A stretch of DNA of 16,515 nt from Acidobacteriota bacterium (GCA_022562835.1 JADFOM010000021.1:1-16515); one strand, 5' to 3'; numbered from the stretch's first letter, positions 8,007 to 15,490 are shown. The notes: generated by a model not told the origin, from the letters alone. Program-made: numbers and translations.

Positions 8007-8966
8007 CTACGAACTGGTCGGGGGAACATCGGCCGGGCTCGCTGCGAGCATCGCTGCGCCGTAGGCCCCGCCGAGTTCGGCGAACTTCCCGATCATGATC
8101 GAAACATCGGGTCGATGCCCGACGCCGTGAACGTGGCGTGAAACGGCGCTCTGAACGGCCTCGCGGAGCGGTTCGCCTAGCCGACCAACTCCACCGAGGA
8201 TGACAACCGCTTCTGGGTCGAGCAGCGCGATGAGATTGGCGATGCCGATCCCGACCCAATCTGCGTACTCGTCGAGGATCTCGAGTGCTCCCGGGTCAGC
8301 GCTGGCGATGCGTGCGGCTACGTCGGTGGCGGCTGGCGTCGTCGACGACACACCCTCGATGCGGTCGACGCTGAAACGTTCGCCTAGCGCCGTACCCGAG
8401 CCGTACAGCTCCCACGGCCCCCGAGCGCCGGTGTGGTGACGTTCTCCGCTCGCGTCGATGACCATGTGTCCAGACTCACCCGCGAATCCGTTGGCGCCGA
8501 GCTGAAGTCGTCCACCGAGCACCATCGCCGAGCCAATGCCGGTGCCGAGCCCAACACTGATGACGTTGTCGAGGCCTTGAGCTGCACCCCGACGATATTC
8601 GGCCCAGAGAGCCGCGTTGGCGTCATTGTGAACCGCGACCGGGCAGTCGAGGTGGTCATCGAGAATCGATCGAAGATCGAATTCGACGATCTCAGCAATA
8701 TTCGCTGAATAACGCAGGACGCCATCTAGGTTCACCAGCCCTGCGATCGCCACGCCGACCGAATCGATTGACTCCCGCGCCTGGCGGGCCAAGGTGTGAA
8801 CCTGCGCCTCGAGCAGACCTACCAACTCTGTGGTGTCGTGAGGGTTCGATCCAGCAACCCGCACGATTGGTTCATCGCCGACAGATTCACCACTCGTTGG
8901 GTCGAACCGCCAAAGAGCGCCGCGCACGTTTGTGCCGCCGACGTCGAATCCCGCCTTCAAAGTCAT
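8007..8966 (-). CDS. ROK-family sugar kinase (glucokinase-like) lacking the zinc cysteines
   Basis: The 319-residue protein has the ROK/actin-like ATPase fold: phosphate-1 loop FDVGGTNVRGAL (7-18), AGLVN, catalytic Asp115 in VAVHNDANAALWAEYRRG, the phosphate-2 loop SVGLGTGIGSAMVLGGRL, GANGFAGESGHMVID with Glu164 and His167 at the sugar, and the adenosine motif VVILGGVG. In typical ROK kinases a CxCGxxGCxE zinc loop follows; here residues 177-186 read HHTGARGPWE, so all three cysteines are replaced while the surrounding Gly and Glu remain. Glucokinase is the best guess, from the GESGH motif and the resemblance of the neighbourhood to the Streptomyces glkA locus (recalled, not checked). The ATG overlaps the TGA of the upstream LLM gene by four bases (ATGA), so translation of the two is probably coupled. 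Confidence 0.88.
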   Translation of the reverse strand: MTLKAGFDVGGTNVRGALWRFDPTSGESVGDEPIVRVAGSNPHDTTELVGLLEAQVHTLARQARESIDSVGVAIAGLVNLDGVLRYSANIAEIVEFDLRSILDDHLDCPVAVHNDANAALWAEYRRGAAQGLDNVISVGLGTGIGSAMVLGGRLQLGANGFAGESGHMVIDASGERHHTGARGPWELYGSGTALGERFSVDRIEGVSSTTPAATDVAARIASADPGALEILDEYADWVGIGIANLIALLDPEAVVILGGVGRLGEPLREAVQSAVSRHVHGVGHRPDVSIMIGKFAELGGAYGAAMLAASPADVPPTSS

Positions 8967-10042
8967 GCCGACCCGCTCCGTTCGGACCAGATCGCACCGA
9001 ATGCGTCGCGTCCCTTCAGATCGGCCACGATGTCAGCAAAATGACCGGGATCGGGGTTGCGACTGTTGACGAGGCTGACCGACACATCGAAATTGTCTAG
9101 TCGTTCGATCAGACGATCTGCGATCTCTTCGCGTCGGCCGAGCACTGCAACTTGTTCCATGAGTTCGAGGGGGATCCGTTTGGACATTTCGTCCCATTCA
9201 CCCCGCTTGGACATCGCATTGAGTTCAGCGTGCAGGTCATCATGACCTGCGGTTTCGAGTACCGGCCGGTAAGCGGGCGTAGAACCGTAGAAGGCGATCT
9301 GGTCGCGCAGCGATCGCAACGCCCGCGCCTTGGACTCGTCGTCGTCCCAACACACGACCATGGTTACACAAACGACCTCGAACCGATCTGTGGACTTTCC
9401 TTCAGAATCGAGACCTCGTTGAAGCGCCGGTCGGGTGATCGTCTCGAGCGACCGCCGCGTATGAAACGGGTGGACGAGCAGGCCTTCGGCAACCTCGGCG
9501 GCCACCTCGGTCATGCGCGGACCGACGCCCCCGATGAACACCGGCGGGGATCCGTAAGGGTTTGGCCCAGGATCGAACGCTGGGACCATGAGATCGTGTC
9601 GGTAGAACTCACCGCGCACGTCGAGGACTGTGCCATTCTGCCAGCTGGCCCAGATGGACTTGACTGCGAGTACGAGCTCACGCATTCGCTCGACGGGACG
9701 TGACCATTGCTCGGAGAAGCGGCGCTCTATGTGCGGCTTGATCTGTGAACCCAGGCCCAGAATGAAGCGACCGCGACTCATCTGCTGCAGGTCGTAGCCG
9801 AGATTGGCAAGGATCATCGGATTGCGGGCGAAAGCTATCGCTACAGCGGTGCCGAGCAGCAGATCGTTGGTCGTCCCTGTCGCCGCAGCGAGGGGGAGGA
9901 AGGGATCGTGTGCGGCTTCGAACGAGAAGGCCCCGTCGTAACCAATCTTTTCGACCTGCGCGAAAGTCTCGGGCGTCGACGCCGGATCGGAGGTGGGAAG
10001 AGTGGTGTAGATCGCCAAGTACCCAACCCTAGGAGACGCCAC
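8963..10042 (-). CDS. LLM-class (probably F420-dependent) oxidoreductase
   Basis: The 359-residue protein has a luciferase-like TIM barrel. Visible elements are VGYLAIYTTLP at the first strand, ETFAQVEKIGYDGAFSFEAAHDPFLPLA, and LLLGTAVAIAFARNPMILA. The LLM core QQMSRGRFILGLGSQIKPHIERRF comes next, followed by PPVFIGGVGPRMTEVAAEVAEGLLVHPF and a C-terminal region ending in an EEIADRLIERLDN helix. The wording reminds me of the MSMEG_2256-like (TIGR03617) F420-dependent subgroup, but I could not check it. Its substrate is unknown; FMN use cannot be ruled out. The start is GTG at 10042 with a GGTGA ribosome site 8 bases upstream that lies inside a predicted hairpin. The stop overlaps the ROK kinase start by four bases, pointing to a shared message and perhaps a shared sugar-related job. 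Confidence 0.85.
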   Translation of the reverse strand: MASPRVGYLAIYTTLPTSDPASTPETFAQVEKIGYDGAFSFEAAHDPFLPLAAATGTTNDLLLGTAVAIAFARNPMILANLGYDLQQMSRGRFILGLGSQIKPHIERRFSEQWSRPVERMRELVLAVKSIWASWQNGTVLDVRGEFYRHDLMVPAFDPGPNPYGSPPVFIGGVGPRMTEVAAEVAEGLLVHPFHTRRSLETITRPALQRGLDSEGKSTDRFEVVCVTMVVCWDDDESKARALRSLRDQIAFYGSTPAYRPVLETAGHDDLHAELNAMSKRGEWDEMSKRIPLELMEQVAVLGRREEIADRLIERLDNFDVSVSLVNSRNPDPGHFADIVADLKGRDAFGAIWSERSGSA

Positions 10043-10045
10043 CGA

Positions 10046-10064
10046 CAGTCACCGATGGTCACTG
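10046..10064 (-). promoter_or_regulatory. Imperfect inverted repeat over the LLM gene ribosome-binding site
   Basis: The minus-strand sequence CAGTGACCATCGGTGACTG can fold into an 8-bp stem with one G-G mismatch and a 3-base ATC loop. Its 3' arm contains GGTGA, the only plausible Shine-Dalgarno for the GTG start at 10042. Folding would hide the ribosome site. A DNA operator is an alternative reading of the same dyad. Confidence 0.4.
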
Positions 10065-10072
10065 GTCGCGGA

Positions 10073-10085
10073 GACCGCTGCGGTC
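10073..10085. repeat. 13-bp perfect palindrome at the coiled-coil gene stop codon
   Basis: GACCGC and GCGGTC flank a single central base. It overlaps the TGA (10084-10086) of the upstream gene and lies about 30 bases before the LLM start. With a 1-base centre it is better read as a protein-binding dyad than as a hairpin; there is no T-run to make it a terminator. Confidence 0.35.
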
Positions 10086-12030
10086 AGGAGGTCGCTAGTG
10101 CTCGGTCGACCTCGACCACACGGCAGTTCTGCTCTTCTGCCCAAGCGGCAACCACGGGATCATCCGAGATCAGGGTGAGAGACGTGTGTTCGGCGAACAC
10201 TCCGAGCGCCTCGAGAAAAACCTCGCTCGCTACGTCGCAAGATTCGAGAGGCTCCACGATGATTAGTCCAGACTCACCTGTTTCGGTCAGCGCCGAGAAC
10301 GGATCGCCACCGGATTCGCCGGAATGCAACCGCCAACCGACCAGTTGAGCTGCGAGCTGTGATCTGCCACGACGTGCGCCATCGAGACGCCCTCGATGCT
10401 GATCCAGATTCGCTTGAGCGACAATCTCTATCTCGCCGAGCACTTCTACCTCTTCGAGTAGCGCTGCGGTCTGTTCGAGAGCGGCTCGATGTTGTGCTAG
10501 TCGCTCGATCGCATCGTCTAGAACGCGACGGCGCACCGGATCGTCTTCGTCGATTCGATCCTCGACCGGCTGACCATCGGTCAGAGGCTCAGCGTGTTCT
10601 TGTTCTTGTTCTTGTTCGGGTTCGTGACCGTGGTGGCGTTCACCTTCGGTGTCACTCGTCTCCATCGAAGCGGTCTCAGCAAGCCAGTCATTGGCGAGCT
10701 TCATGAGTTCGTCCTCATCGAGAGAAGCACCGCTGGCTAGCACCTCTACACGCGCTAGTTCCTCGGTCAGCACCTCTTTGGTCTCTTCGACGGTCGGACC
10801 CGAGGCAGCTGGCACTATCGTCAGGTTTCGCAACGCGACGACAACGTCGAGTTGGCTGCCGACGAGCTCTGTAGCCATCTGCAGCACTGCCTGGCGACGT
10901 TGTTCGAGTACTCGATACTCGTCATCGTCATTCAGCTTCTCGCTGAATTCGTCGGCTTCGAGCTGGAGGGATCCCACCCTGACGGTCAACTCTGCGATCG
11001 CCTCCGGCGATGCATCGTCGGAACCAAAGAGTGTCGTTCCCATGATGAAGGCAGACCACGTAGCAAACCCAAGTCGGTCGAGAATGGCTTGTTCCTGCTC
11101 GGTGGCTTCCTCGAGAACCGCGAGAACCTTGAGTGCCCTGCTGGCGCGGAACCTGCCTGAGGCACGCTCCTCTGCCTCGAGTACGCGCTCGTGCGCCGAC
11201 TCCAACTCGACGATGTCGCTGGCCGATACCGTCTCCGGCTTTTGCGCCTTTTCGAGTTCGGCGACCTGTTGTCGGGCTTGATCCAGCGCTAGCTGATGTT
11301 CCACGACCGATGAGTCGTCGGTATGCAACCGGCGCTCGGTAAGAACCAGGGTGGTGGTCAACTCGTCGAGCTCGTCGGCCAACGACTGGGCCTGGGGAGA
11401 CAGAACGGGCGTTGAACTCGCCGCGCCCAGCGCTGTCTTAATGGCGGCGAGAGCGTCGCGGACCGGCGCGATGGCCGCCCTGGTGAGGTCGGGGATCTCG
11501 GCAGCGCCGGGCATCGAGGTGTTCTCGGCAATGTTGTCAGCGCTATCGCCGTGGTCATCCGTGTTGCCGCGTCGCGTGGCACCGTCGACGGCGCTCCTAA
11601 CGCGCCGCAGATGCGCCGCGGCATGGGGGTCGATGCGCGCACGGGTCGAGACGACCGAGTCGGCGGCCGCCTGATGTGCACGTCGCGCGATGTTGTGGTC
11701 GCCGTCGAGACAGTTGTACTCGTTGGAAAGGTCTGCGACCGTGCGGGATGCAGCGTTGAGCAGCGCCCGCAGAGCGGCATCGCCCTCGGGACCGAACGGT
11801 GAATCCCAGAACTGGGCTCCTACAAGAACGACGACTGGTTCTCCACTTGGTTGTGTGTCCACGCAAAGTGAGGTTGAGTCCAGGTCGGAAATGGCCTTGG
11901 TGACTCCACCCGAGCGAATCTGTTCGCCAACTTCCTCGAGCAGCGGGACGCCGAGTCCGGTCAACAACGAAAAACCGTCGATGTCCATTTCGGTGTCATG
12001 ACCGGGAAGGCGGAGGCTGCGCGGACTCAT
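10084..12030 (-). CDS. Unknown 648-residue acidic coiled-coil protein
   Basis: I do not recognise a named family. The N-terminal about 100 residues look globular (VVVLVGAQFWDSPFGPEGDAALRALL at about 66-91). Residues about 210-320 and 345-450 are heptad-like, Leu/Glu/Gln/Arg-rich coiled coils separated by a GFATWSAFIM segment (321-330). Residues about 455-500 are a very acidic, disordered linker with an EQEQEQEH run, then another helix (about 500-565). The end, FSALTETGESGLIIVEPLE...LTLISDDPVVAAWAEEQ (579-634), resembles the closing strand/H-loop portion of SMC/RecF-like ATPase heads. However, there is no P-loop GxxxxGK and the Walker-B-like strand reads LIIVEP. Nothing suggests membrane insertion. 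ATG 12028-12030 is used; MDIDGF at 11988 is an alternative start. It lies between the SRPBCC and LLM genes in the same direction. Codon use resembles its neighbours. Confidence 0.8.
   Translation of the reverse strand: MSPRSLRLPGHDTEMDIDGFSLLTGLGVPLLEEVGEQIRSGGVTKAISDLDSTSLCVDTQPSGEPVVVLVGAQFWDSPFGPEGDAALRALLNAASRTVADLSNEYNCLDGDHNIARRAHQAAADSVVSTRARIDPHAAAHLRRVRSAVDGATRRGNTDDHGDSADNIAENTSMPGAAEIPDLTRAAIAPVRDALAAIKTALGAASSTPVLSPQAQSLADELDELTTTLVLTERRLHTDDSSVVEHQLALDQARQQVAELEKAQKPETVSASDIVELESAHERVLEAEERASGRFRASRALKVLAVLEEATEQEQAILDRLGFATWSAFIMGTTLFGSDDASPEAIAELTVRVGSLQLEADEFSEKLNDDDEYRVLEQRRQAVLQMATELVGSQLDVVVALRNLTIVPAASGPTVEETKEVLTEELARVEVLASGASLDEDELMKLANDWLAETASMETSDTEGERHHGHEPEQEQEQEHAEPLTDGQPVEDRIDEDDPVRRRVLDDAIERLAQHRAALEQTAALLEEVEVLGEIEIVAQANLDQHRGRLDGARRGRSQLAAQLVGWRLHSGESGGDPFSALTETGESGLIIVEPLESCDVASEVFLEALGVFAEHTSLTLISDDPVVAAWAEEQNCRVVEVDRALATS
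10595..10618. repeat. Hexanucleotide microsatellite inside the coiled-coil gene
   Basis: Three exact copies of TGTTCT are followed by TGTTCG. On the minus strand they encode alternating Glu-Gln in the acidic linker. Six-base units keep the frame, so copy-number change would only alter linker length. Confidence 0.8.
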
Positions 12031-12105
12031 CGCTTGACCATCGGCTGTTTGAGCCCCGGACTGAAGCGATCCGGACCACCTACTTCCGGCGATCCGTTGG
12101 CGCGA

Positions 12106-12567
12106 CTAACGCACAGAAATCGATTCGACGCGCGCTTTGAGTTTATCGAGGGCGGTCCGCACAATTTTTGCCTCTGCCCGACGCTTCACGAAGCCGGGAA
12201 GTGGGACCTGGAGATCAATGCTCAGCCAATAGTGGGCGATTGTGCCACCATCTGCATTGGCCAGAAACTCGTATTCGCCATCCAGACGTCGCATCAGATC
12301 ACCGGTCACGAGACGCCACGACATACGGAGCGGGTTAGATCCATAGCTATAGCGCAGGACGTAGGTGGTGCTGCGACCCATGGCGGCAACGCGGTACTCG
12401 ACGTCGCCTCCGCGTCCATCGTCGTCGGTGCACACGATGGTTGTGGCCTTGATGTCGGCCGCCCATTCCTGGTAGTGATCGAAATCGAGCACGACGGTGA
12501 AACATTCATCGGGTGTTGCATCGATGAGGATCGAGTTGTTGGTCGATTCTGACATGATGACTGCCAT
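12106..12567 (-). CDS. SRPBCC (START/polyketide-cyclase-like) protein
   Basis: The 153-residue protein reads as a Bet v1-like helix-grip fold: an opening strand NNSILIDATPDECFTVVLDFDHYQEWAADI (the usual 'p-x-V-x-x-V-x-x-D-x-x-x-Y-P-x-W' pattern), central antiparallel strands (VEYRVAAMGRSTTYVLRYSY, LRMSWRLVTG, GEYEFLA, TIAHYWLSIDL), then the long C-terminal helix VKRRAEAKIVRTALDKLKARVES. Such domains bind hydrophobic ligands; the ligand here is unknown. From memory it resembles M. tuberculosis Rv2185c (TB16.3), which also lies near pimB'. ATG 12567 is the first start; ATG 12555 (MSESTNN) is about equally good, since neither has a strong ribosome site. The 143 bases upstream hold a candidate terminator for the previous gene, so this gene probably has its own promoter. 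It is followed after 75 bases by the coiled-coil gene. Confidence 0.85.
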   Translation of the reverse strand: MAVIMSESTNNSILIDATPDECFTVVLDFDHYQEWAADIKATTIVCTDDDGRGGDVEYRVAAMGRSTTYVLRYSYGSNPLRMSWRLVTGDLMRRLDGEYEFLANADGGTIAHYWLSIDLQVPLPGFVKRRAEAKIVRTALDKLKARVESISVR

Positions 12568-12665
12568 CCGTTCTCGTGTTGAGTGCCAGTCGAAGCCAAC
12601 ACTCCAAGTCGGTTGCTGCTTAAGACGATATCGGTCCTGGACACCGACGTCGTATCGACCGCCGC

Positions 12666-12688
12666 GCGCAGGTTCGGTTCACCTGCAC
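12666..12688 (-). terminator. Candidate hairpin terminator after the membrane-protein gene
   Basis: Minus-strand GTGCAGGT and ACCTGCGC form an 8-bp stem with one G-U pair around a 7-base loop. It starts 23 bases after the stop of the gene ending at 12711. There is no following T-run; such I-shaped hairpins are common in high-GC actinobacteria but are weaker evidence. Confidence 0.4.
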
Positions 12689-12710
12689 CCGCCCAACGCC
12701 CCGTTGAGGC

Positions 12711-13193
12711 TCAGGTGGTTGCATCGGGGTCTACGCGAGGCCCGAAGTTGCCGTATCGCGCACCCCAGAGTCCCATTAGTCCCAATCCCAACATCGGCAC
12801 GAGCAGCCCGAAAGCAAGCCCCGAATAGATCCGGATCGATGCCGTCACGAAGGCGACTACAACCTGGACCAACAATGCAAGCCGAAACGATCGACGGACC
12901 TTCTGTGGGGCTGTTCCCGCAAGGAAATAGAGGCCACCGATGCCAATCGCGTCGTAACGACTACGTCGCAGCGCCTCTGCGAAGGCCATGAGGAACACGA
13001 GACATCCGATCGCAAACAAAACGAGCGCCACCAGCACCGAAACCACGCGGAGTGAACCATCGGAAACGACGCCGAGAACTGCGGTCACGCTAAACAGTGC
13101 GGTCGCCTGCCAGTCGAATCGCAAGAGGGCGCCCGACTCAGGACTCAGTGTCATGTCGTGCTCGTCGGCGCTGCCGTTTGACTCACTCACCAT
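12711..13193 (-). CDS. Conserved four-helix membrane protein
   Basis: The 160-residue protein has four predicted membrane helices at about 28-46, 49-73, 102-121 and 123-145. A cytosolic-looking basic loop (EALRRSRYDAIGIGGLYFLAGTAPQKVRRSFR, about 73-103) joins helices 2 and 3. The C-terminal LAFGLLVPMLGLGLMGLWGARYGNFGPR is highly patterned and, from memory, typical of an actinobacterial family of unknown function encoded beside pimB'-like genes. There is no catalytic motif. The ATG at 13193 overlaps the end of the glycosyltransferase gene by 7 bases; the next codon GTG at 13190 would give a four-base GTGA overlap instead. Either way translation is probably coupled. It might assist lipid-linked mannosylation at the membrane, but that rests on context only. 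Confidence 0.8.
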   Translation of the reverse strand: MVSESNGSADEHDMTLSPESGALLRFDWQATALFSVTAVLGVVSDGSLRVVSVLVALVLFAIGCLVFLMAFAEALRRSRYDAIGIGGLYFLAGTAPQKVRRSFRLALLVQVVVAFVTASIRIYSGLAFGLLVPMLGLGLMGLWGARYGNFGPRVDPDATT

Positions 13194-14305
13194 TGCTGAA
13201 ATGCCTCATCTAGCCGCTTGGCGAGATGGTCATAACCGAACATGTCAGTTGCCCGAGAGCGCGACTGCTCGGCCATGGACCTCAAAGAATCCTGGTCACC
13301 CAGCATCGACTCGATCACCTCGGCAACCCCGGCCGGCGTAACGTCGACGTCGAGGACCCTGCCTGTCACACCATCGAGCACCGCCTCCGCCGATCCTCCG
13401 GAGCGCCGTGCTATTTGGGGCACCCCGGCCGCCGCTGCTTCGAGGAACACGATCCCAAAGCCCTCCTGTTCAAGACCGCCCCATCGCGAGCGGCACAGCA
13501 TTGCGAACAGATCGGCCGAGGCGTACAACGCCGGCAGGTCTTCGTCGGGCACACGTCCGAGTAGCCGCGCAGGCGAGTTGGTGCGGTCGATGACGCCCTG
13601 CAACCGACGACGGTCGCGTCCAGAACCTGCAATGGCGACGTCGATGTTCGCGGAGTTGCTGAATTGTGCTGCCGCTTCGATGAGTGTGTCCATACCCTTG
13701 CGCGGTACGAGCCGACTGACGCTGAGCACCAAGGGATTGGTGGGCGACAGACCGTAGCGTTCTCGAACTTCGGTCCGACGTTGCTCGTCGACTGGCGCGA
13801 AGCGCTCTGGATCGACACCAGGGGGAATCTGTACGACCGGCAGGTCTCGTTTGAGGGAGCGACGCGCTTCCTCTGCGGGATAACCGCCCGCTGCGATGGC
13901 GAACTCGGCTCCTGCAAGCACACGGTTCAACAGCTGACGTGTAACCGGAAGTCGGCCTGGCACCGTCACCTCGGCGCCGTGCAGCACAACCGCATATGGC
14001 AGATCGAGCGAGGGGCCGATCAGACCGAGGGGCACGGCGGGGTCCAGCACGATGAGATCGACCTCAAGGCCCCTGGCCCGTTCGTTGATTCGGCGCGCCA
14101 GCCATGGGTTCGGCAGCAGTACGGGTTCGCGCGATCGCTCGATGTGGTGGTTCTGTGCCAAATCGAATTGCTCAGCACCTCGATAGGGCGTTGTGTACAC
14201 CGCGAAAGAGTCGCTCGGCAGCCGTCTCCACAGCTCCCAAAGATAGGACTGGATCCCGCCGACTTTCGGCGGGTAGTCATTGGTGACCAGCAGATGACGT
14301 GTCAT
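13187..14305 (-). CDS. GT4 glycosyltransferase, PimB'-like
   Basis: The 372-residue GT-B enzyme starts MTRHLLVTNDYPPKVGGIQSY, the Gly-rich acceptor loop typical of phosphatidylinositol mannosyltransferases. It has VVLHGAEVT with His109, the nucleotide-sugar residues Arg198 and Lys203 in LSVSRLVPRKGMDTLI, and the GT4 motif EGFGIVFLE (Glu281 and Glu289, EX7E). CRSRWGGLEQEGFGIVFLEAAAAGVPQIA closely follows the mycobacterial PimB' arrangement. PimB' adds the second mannose from GDP-mannose to PIM1 on the inner membrane face. The enzyme is probably peripheral, since there is no membrane helix. The start ATG is preceded by AAGGA, although only 3 bases away. The gene lies 35 bases after the queG-like gene and overlaps the next gene. 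Specificity (PI mannoside versus another glycolipid) is inferred. Confidence 0.85.
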   Translation of the reverse strand: MTRHLLVTNDYPPKVGGIQSYLWELWRRLPSDSFAVYTTPYRGAEQFDLAQNHHIERSREPVLLPNPWLARRINERARGLEVDLIVLDPAVPLGLIGPSLDLPYAVVLHGAEVTVPGRLPVTRQLLNRVLAGAEFAIAAGGYPAEEARRSLKRDLPVVQIPPGVDPERFAPVDEQRRTEVRERYGLSPTNPLVLSVSRLVPRKGMDTLIEAAAQFSNSANIDVAIAGSGRDRRRLQGVIDRTNSPARLLGRVPDEDLPALYASADLFAMLCRSRWGGLEQEGFGIVFLEAAAAGVPQIARRSGGSAEAVLDGVTGRVLDVDVTPAGVAEVIESMLGDQDSLRSMAEQSRSRATDMFGYDHLAKRLDEAFQQW

Positions 14306-14340
14306 GGTTCCTTCGGCGGTGAGCGGCTCGGGGCGATGGC

Positions 14341-15468
14341 TCAGAACATCGCTCGCACCGGAACGTCAAGCTCCAACTCCTGTTGGATGACATCGGTGCG
14401 TGGGCAATCTAACCATGCGATCCAATCGTCGCGCCCAAGGCGGCGCGCGGTCCAGATTGCGTGTGCGGCGATGATTTCGTCGTTGCTGGCGAGCGCAGAA
14501 CAAACGACGCCCTCGACACGCTGGTCCTCTGGCTGTGCCGTATTGGCTATAACCAGCAGAGCATTGCGTCGCAGGTAGCGGGGTTCGCGCCGTGGGATGT
14601 ACCAGCGACCGAAGTTCGCGAGAAGTGTCTCATCGTCCATCTGGAGCATCGCGACTGCGTCGACGTAGCCCTCGGTCGACGTCGGCAGTGGGTGTCCGGC
14701 ATCTGCGGGTCTGTTGACCGGACAACTCGTCTGGCAGTCGTCGCAGCCGTAGATGCGATCGGCGAGTGCAACACGGTATTCGCGGGGGAAGACACCAGTT
14801 TTTTGCACGAGCCAGGCCAGGCAGCGGCGAGCGTCGATAACGCCCGGTTCGATGATCGCATCGGTGGGGCATGCAGTGATGCAACGACGGCAGGGTCCAC
14901 ACCCATCTTCGACAATCTCGGCGTCGGTCTCGAGTGGCGCGTCGGTGAGGACCGAGCCCAGGACGAATTGGCTGCCGTGTCCGACCAGCAAGAGGTTTGC
15001 ATTCTTGCCGAACCAGCCAAGTCCGGCCCTGTGTGCGGCCGCTCGGTCGACCATCGCGTTGTCATCGGCGACGACACGCGCTGAGTATCCGGAACTTCGC
15101 AGCGCTCCGGCGATCACCTCCAATCCGGCGCGCAGCGGGGCGTAGTAATCCGAGACCGCGTAGTCGGCGATACGAGCCGGCGCAGCCATCGAGTCGTCGG
15201 CCCTGCGTCGCGTCTTCGGACGATAACTTCGCGCTGCAACTACCAAACGCTGGACCGAGTCGAGCGTTCGCTGTGGGTCGGTTGAACGGGCCGGGTTGCG
15301 GAAGGTGAACTGCATCGTGTCGGACAGACCGATCGCCTTGCGGCGTTCGATTTCGCTGCGCGTGTCGTCGAATGGGTCGGCGAGACAAACGCCAACCGCG
15401 TCGAGTCCCGCTTCACGCCCTAGTGCGCGCACCTTTTCGGAGTCGATCGATTCGGACATCGGGGCCAT
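14341..15468 (-). CDS. queG: Epoxyqueuosine reductase (QueG-like)
   Basis: The 375-residue cobalamin-dependent iron-sulfur enzyme catalyses the last step of queuosine formation in the tRNA wobble position. The N-terminal cobalamin-binding part shows DYAVSDYYAPLR and DDNAMVDRAAAHRAGLGWFGKN (about 135-156), which includes the likely catalytic Asp. The first 4Fe-4S motif is CGPCRRCITACP (Cys190, 193, 196, 200) and the second uses Cys242, 245 and 249 in CDDCQTSCPVN, with Cys216 in RRCLAWL completing a cluster. The C-terminal RREPRYLRRNALLVIANT region is the helical HEAT-like tRNA-binding part. Length is normal. ATG 15468 is used; ATG 15459 (MSESIDSEK) is possible. No other queuosine gene is in the window, so it is isolated from its pathway. 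It is read towards the glycosyltransferase gene. Confidence 0.9.
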   Translation of the reverse strand: MAPMSESIDSEKVRALGREAGLDAVGVCLADPFDDTRSEIERRKAIGLSDTMQFTFRNPARSTDPQRTLDSVQRLVVAARSYRPKTRRRADDSMAAPARIADYAVSDYYAPLRAGLEVIAGALRSSGYSARVVADDNAMVDRAAAHRAGLGWFGKNANLLLVGHGSQFVLGSVLTDAPLETDAEIVEDGCGPCRRCITACPTDAIIEPGVIDARRCLAWLVQKTGVFPREYRVALADRIYGCDDCQTSCPVNRPADAGHPLPTSTEGYVDAVAMLQMDDETLLANFGRWYIPRREPRYLRRNALLVIANTAQPEDQRVEGVVCSALASNDEIIAAHAIWTARRLGRDDWIAWLDCPRTDVIQQELELDVPVRAMF

Positions 15469-15490
15469 CGTGCCACGTCGACATCACTAT

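Noticed and set aside
7396..8259. 287-codon minus-strand frame across the aminotransferase and ROK genes
   Set aside because: It is an out-of-frame Arg/Pro/Ser-rich reading of two well-supported genes.
12056..12074. CCGGA/TCCGG inverted repeat between the SRPBCC and coiled-coil genes
   Set aside because: Only a 5-bp stem with a 9-base loop and no T-run; too weak to call a terminator.
13664..14578. 304-codon plus-strand frame across the glycosyltransferase and queG genes
   Set aside because: It is antisense to two strongly supported genes and has no recognisable motifs.
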